The notes beneath the pieces are model-generated. The model saw only the letters and a program-made list of their open reading frames with translations, ran no database searches and was not told the DNA's origin. The position numbers were made by a program, and so were the translations under genes. Positions 53,096-61,684 of a DNA stretch of 64,000 nt are shown here, piece by piece. Within the stretch, counting starts at the first letter, position 1; every line of letters begins with the position of its first letter. The stretch comes from Achromobacter sp. UMC71 (GTDB lineage: Bacteria; Pseudomonadota; Gammaproteobacteria; Burkholderiales; Burkholderiaceae_B), in the NCBI RefSeq assembly GCF_014170305.1, contig NZ_LZZT01000006.1:1-64000 (forward strand), read 5' to 3'.

Positions 53096-53219
53096 CCCGA
53101 CTGCGATTGGTCGGGGCTAATCAGGCAAAAGGTAACGGCCTTTGCCCTACGACTATGTTCAACCTGGCGTAGCCCTCGTTTCCTGGCGTATTGGTTTCCC
53201 GATTGGTTTCCCGATACGC
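53096..53219 (-). promoter_or_regulatory. Structured leader of the rplC operon
   Basis: The leader holds a tandem 12-bp repeat ATTGGTTTCCCG (53190-53201 and 53202-53213), flanked by the inverted pair GCGTAT (53186-53191, sharing two bases with the repeat) and ATACGC (53214-53219). It also holds a hairpin GGCAAAAGG (53124-53132) with CCTTTGCC (53139-53146) and one of CCCGAC (53096-53101) with GTCGGG (53110-53115), just upstream of the Shine-Dalgarno site. The layout suits ribosomal-protein feedback, perhaps by L4; this is inference. Confidence 0.55.
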
Positions 53220-53275
53220 TGGGGTAACTTAGGCTTTTGCCATAGTTAGACTCGCCACAAAATGGCAAGCTTCGC

Positions 53276-53305
53276 ATATTAGCATGATTTTTTCAGGCAG
53301 CACAA
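53276..53305 (-). promoter_or_regulatory. Promoter of the rplC (S10-type) operon
   Basis: On the minus strand TTGTGC (53305-53300), 18-nt spacer, then TAATAT (53281-53276) with an extended TGC just before it. The leader to rplC is about 190 nt. Confidence 0.7.
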
Positions 53306-53359
53306 GTACTTAGCGTAAAACACGCCCTGCCCCGCCATCTCGGCATCACGCTGTGGCGC

Positions 53360-53398
53360 AAAAACAAATGGCCGCAGTCCCGGAGGATTGCGGCCATT
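53360..53398 (-). terminator. Terminator after rpsJ
   Basis: AATGGCCGCA (53367-53376) pairs with TGCGGCCATT (53389-53398). On the minus strand TGTTTTT follows. It lies 41 nt past the rpsJ stop and separates rpsJ from rplC. Confidence 0.9.
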
Positions 53399-53438
53399 CT
53401 TGCGAGTCCACTGGCGAAGGTAGCGGACCCGATACGCC

Positions 53439-53750
53439 TTACTGCAGCGCGATTTCGACGTCGACGCCGGCCGGCAGGTCCAGACGCATCAGAGCGTCAA
53501 CGGTCTTGTCGGTAGGATCAACGATGTCCATCAGGCGCTGATGGGTACGGATTTCGAACTGGTCACGCGACGTCTTGTTGACGTGCGGCGAACGCAGCAC
53601 GTCGTAACGGCGGATACGCGTGGGCAGCGGCACCGGGCCGCGGACAACGGCGCCCGTGCGCTTGGCGGTGTCGACGATTTCAGCGGCCGATTGATCGATC
53701 AGCTTGTAATCGAAGGCTTTCAAGCGGATACGGATCTTTTGGTTTTTCAT
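53439..53750 (-). CDS. rpsJ: 30S ribosomal protein S10
   Basis: The 103-aa protein (also NusE, an antitermination factor) begins [20 protein letters not shown]. Gene order would place it at the head of the S10 operon, but a terminator and a new promoter lie between it and rplC, so it is the tail of the str operon here. Confidence 0.98.
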   Translation of the reverse strand: MKNQKIRIRLKAFDYKLIDQSAAEIVDTAKRTGAVVRGPVPLPTRIRRYDVLRSPHVNKTSRDQFEIRTHQRLMDIVDPTDKTVDALMRLDLPAGVDVEIALQ

Positions 53751-53772
53751 GGCGTTTCCTAAAGAACGAGAG

Positions 53773-53795
53773 GCGAGGGCTTTGATCGCCCTCGC
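53773..53795 (-). other. Hairpin between tuf and rpsJ
   Basis: GCGAGGGC (53773-53780) pairs with GCCCTCGC (53788-53795), in the 72-nt gap after tuf. Only a mixed pyrimidine tract follows on the minus strand. It is a possible partial attenuator or processing site between EF-Tu and S10. Confidence 0.5.
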
Positions 53796-53822
53796 TGGTT
53801 GTGTGCTGCTTAGTGATCCGGC

Positions 53823-55013
<1,191 letters not shown>

Positions 55014-55090
55014 GATCTCTATCCTTTAACTTTCAAGGAAACTTGGATTTCTGCCGGGACCGCCCGGATGGGCGGCCCGACAAGGGTTAT

Positions 55091-57193
55091 TTACTTGGCC
55101 CGAGCGGCGATGACTTCGTCAGCGACGTTCTTGGGGGCCTCGGAGTAATGCTTGAATTCCATCGTGTACGTGGCACGACCTTGCGTCAGCGAACGCAGGT
55201 TCGTGGCGTAACCGAACATCTCGGCCAGGGGAACTTCAGCCTTGATGGTCTTGCCGCCGCCAACCATGTCGTCCATGCCTTGGACCATGCCGCGACGCGA
55301 GGACAGATCGCCCATCACGGTACCAGCGTAGTCTTCGGGCGTTTCGACTTCAACGGCCATCATCGGTTCCAGCAGCACGGGGCTGGCCTTGCGCAGACCT
55401 TCCTTGAATGCCATGGAGCCGGCCATCTTGAACGCGTTTTCGTTCGAGTCCACATCGTGGTACGAACCGAAGAACAGCGTGACCTTGACGTCGACGATCG
55501 GGTAGCCAGCCAGCACGCCCGAAGGCAGCGTTTCCTGGATGCCCTTGTCCACCGCGGGGATGTATTCGCGAGGAACCACACCGCCCTTGATGGCGTCCAC
55601 GAATTCGTAACCGCCGCCAGGAGCAAGCGGTTCGACCTTCAGGACCACGTGACCGTACTGACCACGGCCGCCCGACTGCTTGACGAACTTGCCTTCGACT
55701 TCTTCGCAGGTCTTGCGGATGGTTTCGCGGTAGGCAACCTGGGGCTTGCCGACGTTTGCTTCCACGCCGAATTCGCGCTTCATGCGGTCGACCAGAATTT
55801 CCAGGTGCAGCTCGCCCATGCCGGAAATGATGGTTTGGCCGGATTCTTCGTCGCTACGCACGCGGAACGACGGATCTTCCTGGGCCAGACGCGACAGCGC
55901 CAGACCCATCTTTTCCTGGTCAGCCTTCGACTTGGGTTCAACAGCCTGCGAAATCACGGGCTCCGGGAACACCATGCGTTCGAGCAGGATGTGGGAGTCG
56001 ATGTCGCACAGCGTTTCGCCGGTGGTCACGTCTTTCAGACCCACCACGGCGGCGATGTCGCCTGCCAACACTTCCTTGATTTCTTCGCGGTTGTTCGCGT
56101 GCATCTGCAGAATGCGGCCGATACGTTCCTTCTTGCCCTTGATGGGGTTGTAGACCGTATCGCCCGACTTCAGGACGCCCGAGTAAACGCGCACGAAGGT
56201 CAGCTGGCCGACGAACGGATCGCTCATCAGCTTGAACGCCAGGGCCGAGAACTTCTCGCCGTCGTCAGCCGTACGCTGAACCGGGTTGCCATCGTCGTCC
56301 ATGCCGTCGACCGGGGGAATATCCACGGGCGAAGGCAGGTAGTCGATGACCGCGTCCAGCATGCGCTGCACGCCCTTGTTCTTGAAGGCGGTGCCGCACA
56401 GCATCGGCTGGATTTCGCCAGCGATGGTGCGTTGACGGATAGCCAGGTTGATTTCGGCTTCGTCCAGCGTACCCGTTTCCAGGTACTTGTTCATCAGCTC
56501 TTCCGACGATTCGGCGGCGGCTTCAACCAGCTTTTCGCGCCATTCGTTCGCAGCACCTTCCAGCTCGGCCGGAATGTCCTTGTAGTCGAACTTGGTACCT
56601 TGGCTGGCTTCGTCCCAGATGATGGCTTTCATCTTGACCAGATCGACCACGCCTTGGAACGTGTCTTCGGCGCCGATGGGGATCACGATGGGCACGGGGT
56701 TCGCGCGCAGACGCGTCTTCAGTTGGTCATAGACCTTGAAGAAATTGGCGCCGGTGCGGTCCATCTTGTTGACGAACGCCAGACGCGGCACGCCGTACTT
56801 GTTGGCTTGACGCCACACGGTTTCGGACTGAGGCTGAACACCGCCCACCGCGCAGTAGACCATGCAAGCACCGTCCAGGACGCGCATGGAACGTTCCACC
56901 TCGATGGTGAAGTCCACGTGCCCCGGGGTGTCGATGATGTTGATGCGGTGTTCGGGGTAGTTGCCGGCCATGCCACGCCAAAACGCCGTCGTAGCTGCCG
57001 ACGTAATGGTGATGCCACGCTCTTGCTCTTGCTCCATCCAGTCCATGGTGGCTGCGCCATCATGCACTTCGCCAATCTTGTGATTGACGCCGGTGTAGAA
57101 CAGGATACGTTCGGTCGTGGTGGTTTTCCCTGCATCGATGTGCGCAGAGATGCCAATGTTGCGATAGCGCTCGATCGGGGTTTTGCGGGCCAT
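55091..57193 (-). CDS. fusA: Elongation factor G
   Basis: EF-G drives translocation. The 700-aa protein has [40 protein letters not shown] and [10 protein letters not shown], and domains II-V at normal length. It lies in the order rpsL-rpsG-fusA-tuf. Confidence 0.98.
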   Translation of the reverse strand: MARKTPIERYRNIGISAHIDAGKTTTTERILFYTGVNHKIGEVHDGAATMDWMEQEQERGITITSAATTAFWRGMAGNYPEHRINIIDTPGHVDFTIEVERSMRVLDGACMVYCAVGGVQPQSETVWRQANKYGVPRLAFVNKMDRTGANFFKVYDQLKTRLRANPVPIVIPIGAEDTFQGVVDLVKMKAIIWDEASQGTKFDYKDIPAELEGAANEWREKLVEAAAESSEELMNKYLETGTLDEAEINLAIRQRTIAGEIQPMLCGTAFKNKGVQRMLDAVIDYLPSPVDIPPVDGMDDDGNPVQRTADDGEKFSALAFKLMSDPFVGQLTFVRVYSGVLKSGDTVYNPIKGKKERIGRILQMHANNREEIKEVLAGDIAAVVGLKDVTTGETLCDIDSHILLERMVFPEPVISQAVEPKSKADQEKMGLALSRLAQEDPSFRVRSDEESGQTIISGMGELHLEILVDRMKREFGVEANVGKPQVAYRETIRKTCEEVEGKFVKQSGGRGQYGHVVLKVEPLAPGGGYEFVDAIKGGVVPREYIPAVDKGIQETLPSGVLAGYPIVDVKVTLFFGSYHDVDSNENAFKMAGSMAFKEGLRKASPVLLEPMMAVEVETPEDYAGTVMGDLSSRRGMVQGMDDMVGGGKTIKAEVPLAEMFGYATNLRSLTQGRATYTMEFKHYSEAPKNVADEVIAARAK

Positions 57194-57211
57194 GGTGGAT
57201 TAGTCCTTAAA

Positions 57212-57682
57212 TTACCAGCGGAAATGGCTGAAGGCCTTGTTGGCCTCTGCCATCTTGTGCGTGTCTTCGCGCTTCTTCATTGCGGCGCCACGACCTTCGG
57301 AGGCGTCGATCAGTTCGCCAGCAAGACGCAGATCCATCGACTTCTCGCCACGCTTCTTGGCGGCTTCACGGAGCCAACGCATAGCCAGGGCCAGGCGGCG
57401 CACGGGGCGCACTTCAACCGGCACTTGGTAGTTGGCACCGCCAACGCGGCGGCTCTTCACTTCGACGATCGGCTTGATGTTGTTGATCGCCAGGCTGAAA
57501 ACTTCGATCGGCTCTTTGCCGGTCTTGGTTTGCACTTGCTCGAGGGCACCGTAAACGATGCGCTCGGCGACGGCCTTCTTGCCGTCCAGCATGACGACGT
57601 TCATGAACTTGGCGAGCTCGACGCTGCCGAACTTGGGATCGGGCAGGATCTCGCGCTTGGGTACTTCGCGACGACGGGGCAT
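57212..57682 (-). CDS. rpsG: 30S ribosomal protein S7
   Basis: The 156-aa head protein begins [20 protein letters not shown]. In E. coli S7 represses the str operon. It lies 165 nt after rpsL, a gap with no gene. Confidence 0.98.
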   Translation of the reverse strand: MPRRREVPKREILPDPKFGSVELAKFMNVVMLDGKKAVAERIVYGALEQVQTKTGKEPIEVFSLAINNIKPIVEVKSRRVGGANYQVPVEVRPVRRLALAMRWLREAAKKRGEKSMDLRLAGELIDASEGRGAAMKKREDTHKMAEANKAFSHFRW

Positions 57683-57847
57683 TGTTGCTTCCTTGTGTCT
57701 GTTCAGTTGAACCGTGTTTCATTACACGGCCATGGCCGCCCAATAGGACGACCCCTTACGTGCCGCGCACCTTCCCATATTCCGGACGGCGCGGTTGCAC
57801 TTCCCTGATGGCGGATGACCGCCACGCGGGGTACTGCTGACTCGTTA

Positions 57848-58225
57848 TCAGGCCTTCTTCGGGCGCTTGGCGCCGTACTTCGAGCGGGCTTGCTTACGAT
57901 CCTTGACGCCTTGCAGGTCGAGGGAACCGCGCACGATGTGATAACGCACACCGGGCAAGTCCTTGACACGACCGCCACGCACCAGAACCACCGAGTGCTC
58001 TTGCAGGTTGTGGCCTTCACCGCCGATGTACGAAATGACTTCGTAACCGTTGGTCAGACGCACTTTGGCAACCTTACGCAGAGCGGAGTTCGGCTTCTTG
58101 GGGGTGGTGGTGTACACGCGAGTGCACACGCCGCGGCGTTGCGGGCAGTTTTCGAGCGCGGGGCTCTTGCTTTTGATAATGCTGACTTCGCGCGGCTTGC
58201 GCACGAGTTGGCTAATGGTAGGCAT
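57848..58225 (-). CDS. rpsL: 30S ribosomal protein S12
   Basis: The 125-aa decoding-centre protein has the streptomycin-relevant segments [17 protein letters not shown] and [13 protein letters not shown]. Both key lysines (in PKKPNS and VKDLPG) are wild type, so no resistance substitution is visible. It is the first gene of the str operon. Confidence 0.98.
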
Positions 58226-58586
58226 GACCTTTGAAATCCCTTTTACGTACCACTGGTAAGTACTTACGTACTCGTCTCCTCAAGCAGTGAGCTTTCAGAG
58301 AAGGCAGTTCGCGCAAAACCGCCTCAAACGTTCGTATACGTAAAAGAGCGGGCTTGCCAACAAACCATGACAAACGCACAAACCTGATACCGTCAAATGG
58401 CAGCGTCGGTTGACGGGGGCTCGTGACGCACCCCTTTGGTCTTGGGCCGCCAAGTTTCACTAGCCGTGCAGTAGATGCATGCAGGGCAAAGCGTTGCTTG
58501 GGTGTGGCCGAACCTGTCTTCCTGGCGCCTTGATACGCCAGCTGGTGGTATCAAACTTTGCGCGCGAATAAAGCAGTAAGCCCTTT
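58226..58586 (-). promoter_or_regulatory. Long leader of the str operon
   Basis: About 350 nt lie between the promoter and rpsL with no gene. It holds an inverted repeat TTGATAC (58530-58536) with GTATCAA (58548-58554) just after the start site, and a 12-bp palindrome GTAAGTACTTAC (58256-58267) about 30 nt before rpsL. These may be regulatory RNA structures. Confidence 0.5.
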
Positions 58587-58616
58587 AGCATAGCTTAGAA
58601 CTGGGCGCACTGTCAA
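58587..58616 (-). promoter_or_regulatory. Strong sigma-70 promoter of the str operon
   Basis: On the minus strand a consensus TTGACA (58616-58611), 18-nt spacer, TATGCT (58592-58587). The stretch 58617-58852 upstream holds only GC-rich short hairpins (for example GCGGCT/AGCCGC around 58752-58768) and no gene. Confidence 0.85.
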
Positions 58617-58852
58617 AAAGTTTTGTAAGCGCCACGCGCGAGCGCGTTGCCGGCAAAAGACGGCGAGTTAGGCGCAGCTCGGACCTAGGTCGGCAAAAAT
58701 GGGGCCAAATTCCCGCGATATCGGAGCGGCGATACCGTCCGCAGGTGCCGGGCGGCTGAAAAAGCCGCGAGGGGCGCGTGGAAGTTGGGCCGGATCCTGG
58801 GGAACCGGCGGTCCGGAGGGCAGTTTACTCCCGCGCCAGGCGGCACGGGCGA

Positions 58853-59554
58853 CTATTGATCGGCGAACAGGTAACCGCTGCCGTAAACCGTGCGGATCGG
58901 CAACATCACGCCCGCCATCTCGGCCTTGCGGCGCAGACGGCTGACGATCACATCGATGCTGCGCGAGCCGCTGGAGCGTGCGCCGCCCCCTTCCACCCGC
59001 AGCTCGTCGCCCAGTTCACTGCGCCCGACCGCCCTGCCCGCCACTTCCAGCAGCGACCGCACGATCAGCCGCTCGTTGGCCGACAGCGAAATAGTGGCGC
59101 CGGACGGCGCGGCCAGCGTCCAGCCCTGGTCGCGCAATTCCCATTGCCCCTGGGCGGGCTCTTCCATCGTCGCGTTGTCCTGGCCGGCCGGCAGGCGCCG
59201 GGCCAACGCCAGCAGGATGCAGGCGAGTTCGCGGGGATCCTGCGGCGGCGGCAGGCAGGCGTCGGCGCCGCTCTGCAGGCAACGTAGGCGGGTATCCAGG
59301 GACAGATTGCTGCCCATCACCACGATCCCCAACGACGACGATCCATGCAAGCGGGCCACCAGGGCATAGCCTACCTCGCCCAGGGTGCCCACATTCAGCA
59401 CCACGGCGTCGTAGCTGCCGTTGCTGAGCAGGCCAAACAATTCCAGGGACGTCGAGCAGCCACGGGCCGAAATCCCAGCTTGAAGCAGTGCGGACACAGC
59501 GGTGTTACGTGCAGCCTCGTCCGGCGACATCATCAGTACGCGCAATTGATTCAT
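58853..59554 (-). CDS. OmpR-type regulator with degenerate receiver domain
   Basis: The 233-aa protein ends in an OmpR/PhoB winged helix (about 135-233: LSANERLIVRSLLEVAG, SIDVIVSRLRRKAEMAG, TVYGSGYLFADQ). The N-terminal receiver-like domain has lost its phosphorylation site: N54 replaces the aspartate (YDAVVLN), P103 replaces the switch lysine, G81 replaces the Thr/Ser, and only D12 remains of the acidic pocket. It is thus likely phosphorylation-independent. The ATG at 59554 has a GGAAAGAA region upstream. It is divergent from a canonical response regulator and may act on that operon. Confidence 0.85.
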   Translation of the reverse strand: MNQLRVLMMSPDEAARNTAVSALLQAGISARGCSTSLELFGLLSNGSYDAVVLNVGTLGEVGYALVARLHGSSSLGIVVMGSNLSLDTRLRCLQSGADACLPPPQDPRELACILLALARRLPAGQDNATMEEPAQGQWELRDQGWTLAAPSGATISLSANERLIVRSLLEVAGRAVGRSELGDELRVEGGGARSSGSRSIDVIVSRLRRKAEMAGVMLPIRTVYGSGYLFADQ

Positions 59555-59633
59555 ATGTTCTTTCCATCCCTTCGCCCCTCCAGCTTCCGGCAGACTGCGC
59601 CGGTTGACTGGACGGTTCGGGACAGTTTGGCCT

Positions 59634-59649
59634 GTTGTTGTGCAACAAC
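59634..59649. promoter_or_regulatory. Palindrome between the divergent regulators
   Basis: GTTGTTG (59634-59640) and CAACAAC (59643-59649) form a perfect 7-bp inverted repeat with a 2-nt centre, in the 260-nt space between the two regulator genes. It is a candidate operator for one of them. Confidence 0.45.
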
Positions 59650-59814
59650 CCCAGTCAAGATTCGTTAACTTTGCAATGTTTGACAGTTCTTGGCACAACG
59701 TAGCCAACAGTGACGCCGCCCGAGTTATCATTCCATTACACAAATCCTTTCCCTTCTTGCAGTAGGGCGCCATAGGGCGCACTTGCGCAGCCAACCTTCG
59801 CGAGACCACGTCTG

Positions 59815-60531
59815 ATGAAAATCGCGTCGCTGGAAGACGACCTGGACCAGGCCAAACGCATCCAGCAAGTCCTGACTGCCGCAGGGTATACCTGCACCAG
59901 CTATCAACAGAGCCGCGACCTGCTTGCCGCGTTGCGCACCGAGACATTCGATCTGGTGCTGCTGGACTGGCACCTGCCCGATATCGATGGCGATGATGTC
60001 GTGCGCTGGCTGCGCGCCAACATCGGCCCGCGCGTTCCAGTCATCTTTCTGACCAACCGCTCCAGCGAAGACGACCTGGTCGAAGGCCTGCGCGCCGGCG
60101 CCGACGACTACATCGTCAAACCCTTGCGGCCGCTCGAATTGTTGGCGCGCGTCGCGGCCCTGCTGCGGCGCAGCCAGATCGCGGAGCCGGCCAATGAAGC
60201 ATTCGATGTCGCCAATTACCGCATCGATCCCGCGCCGCGCACGATCTCGCTCAACGGCGCCCCGGTCGCACTGGCACCCAAGGAATTCGAGCTCGCGCTG
60301 CTCTTTTTCCGCAACCTGGGTCGGCTCATGTCGCGTGACGTACTGGCCGAATGTGTCTGGAATCGCGAGATTCCCGCCACCTCTCGCACGCTGGACACTC
60401 ATCTGTCCAACATCCGGCAAAAGCTTCAGCTGCGCCCGGAACACGGCGTGCGCCTGAGTTCGTCCTATGCGCTTGGCTACCGGCTGGAGCTGATCAGCCC
60501 GGCCGACGACAGTCCGCCCCCCGGGCCCTAG
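59815..60531 (+). CDS. OmpR-family response regulator
   Basis: The 238-aa protein has a canonical receiver: acidic pocket E7-D8-D9, phosphoacceptor D51 (LVLLDWHLPD), T80 and K102 (IVKPLRP). The winged-helix output domain (about 130-230) has LAPKEFELALLFFRNLGRLMSR and TSRTLDTHLSNIRQKL. It precedes the LysM-FecR gene by 33 nt and the CHASE2 kinase follows that, so it is the likely partner of the kinase. Confidence 0.94.
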   Translation: MKIASLEDDLDQAKRIQQVLTAAGYTCTSYQQSRDLLAALRTETFDLVLLDWHLPDIDGDDVVRWLRANIGPRVPVIFLTNRSSEDDLVEGLRAGADDYIVKPLRPLELLARVAALLRRSQIAEPANEAFDVANYRIDPAPRTISLNGAPVALAPKEFELALLFFRNLGRLMSRDVLAECVWNREIPATSRTLDTHLSNIRQKLQLRPEHGVRLSSSYALGYRLELISPADDSPPPGP

Positions 60532-60564
60532 CGCCTGGCGGCATTACCTGGAGATTTGAAAGTC

Positions 60565-61674
60565 ATGAGCCGCTGCCGCGCGCTTTCTTTGCTTGCCTTG
60601 CTTTCCGGCCTGCTGCTCGCTACTTCCTCTCATAGCCAACCCGCCGGTGCCCTGGGAGAGAACTTCATCTATCGCGTGCGCCAAGGCGACACGTTGATCA
60701 ACATCGCCGCAACGTACACGCGCAACCAGGCCAACTGGAGCCCGCTGCAGACGCTCAACAGCGTCACCACGCCGGAACGGCTGCCCATCGGCCTGGAATT
60801 GCGCATCCCGCTGTCGATGATTCCCGAACGCTCCGCCGACGCGCGCGTGGTCCACGTCAGCGGCCAGGCAAACCTGAATGGACAGGCACTCAAGCCGGGG
60901 GCCAACGTCGCCGAAGGCAGCAAGGTCGTTACTGCGCCCAACGGTTTCGTCACGCTGGAACTGGCCGACGGTTCCAAGCTGACGCTGCCGGCCGACGGCG
61001 CCGTCGAGCTGACCCGCCTGCGGCAATTCGAGGGCACCGACCTGACGGATTCCGTCATCCATGTCGAGCGCGGCAGCGTGGAATCCACCGTCGCGCCGGC
61101 CGGACAAGGCGTGGGCCGCTTCGAAATCCGCACGCCCGTGGCGGTCACCGGCGTACGCGGGACGCGCTTCCGCGTGCAAAGCGGCAGCCAGGGCGTGCAT
61201 AGCGAAGTGCTGGAAGGCAGCGTGCGATTGCAGCCCCATGCGCCGGGCGCGACGCCCGCGCAGCCGGTTGCCGTGGCGAAAGGCTACGGCGCGGCTATCG
61301 GCGCGGATGGACAGGTGTCGGGCTTGCGGCCGCTGCTGGCGGCCCCGCAGCTCGGTCAACCCGAACGCGCGGGCGGCGGCGCGTGGACCAGCGCCTTCGC
61401 CCCCGTGCCCGGCGCGCACAGCTACCTGGTGCGCGTCTCGCGCGACGCCGATGGCACGCAGCCGGTGTCCTCGACCTCTTTCGCCAGCGCGGACATTCGC
61501 TTCAGCGCGCCGGGCCCCGGCACGTTCTACGTGTCGGTGCGGGCAATTGACGAGCTGGGCTTGGGCGGCCAAGACGCCATAGCCACGTTCACTGGCGTGA
61601 ACCAACTCATGACCAGCAGCGGCCTGGGCGTGGCGACCGGCTCCGGCGGATTCGTGACCTTGACCGAGTATTGA
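60565..61674 (+). CDS. Secreted LysM and FecR domain protein
   Basis: The 369-aa protein has a Sec signal peptide (about 1-24), a LysM domain (about 35-83: YRVRQGDTLINIAATYTR), which should bind peptidoglycan, and a FecR domain (about 118-205: PVAVTGVRGTRFRV). The C-terminal part has beta-rich, fibronectin-III-like segments (about 270-350). Start ATG 60565 is preferred; TTG at 60556 is in frame. It lies between a response regulator and a CHASE2 kinase and may pass an envelope signal to the kinase (inference). Confidence 0.88.
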   Translation: MSRCRALSLLALLSGLLLATSSHSQPAGALGENFIYRVRQGDTLINIAATYTRNQANWSPLQTLNSVTTPERLPIGLELRIPLSMIPERSADARVVHVSGQANLNGQALKPGANVAEGSKVVTAPNGFVTLELADGSKLTLPADGAVELTRLRQFEGTDLTDSVIHVERGSVESTVAPAGQGVGRFEIRTPVAVTGVRGTRFRVQSGSQGVHSEVLEGSVRLQPHAPGATPAQPVAVAKGYGAAIGADGQVSGLRPLLAAPQLGQPERAGGGAWTSAFAPVPGAHSYLVRVSRDADGTQPVSSTSFASADIRFSAPGPGTFYVSVRAIDELGLGGQDAIATFTGVNQLMTSSGLGVATGSGGFVTLTEY

Positions 61675-61684
61675 ACAGACGGCC

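Noticed and set aside
53190-53213. CRISPR or other repeat array
   Set aside because: Only two 12-bp copies in direct tandem without spacers; fits a leader element better.
53083-53438. Small gene between rpsJ and rplC
   Set aside because: The in-frame upstream extension of rplC has no L3-like sequence; the space is explained by a terminator, a promoter and a leader.
55043-57808. 921-codon open frame opposite fusA and rpsG
   Set aside because: Shadow frame spanning two certain genes on the other strand.
57848-58225. Streptomycin-resistance substitution in rpsL
   Set aside because: The lysines in PKKPNS and VKDLPG are both wild type.
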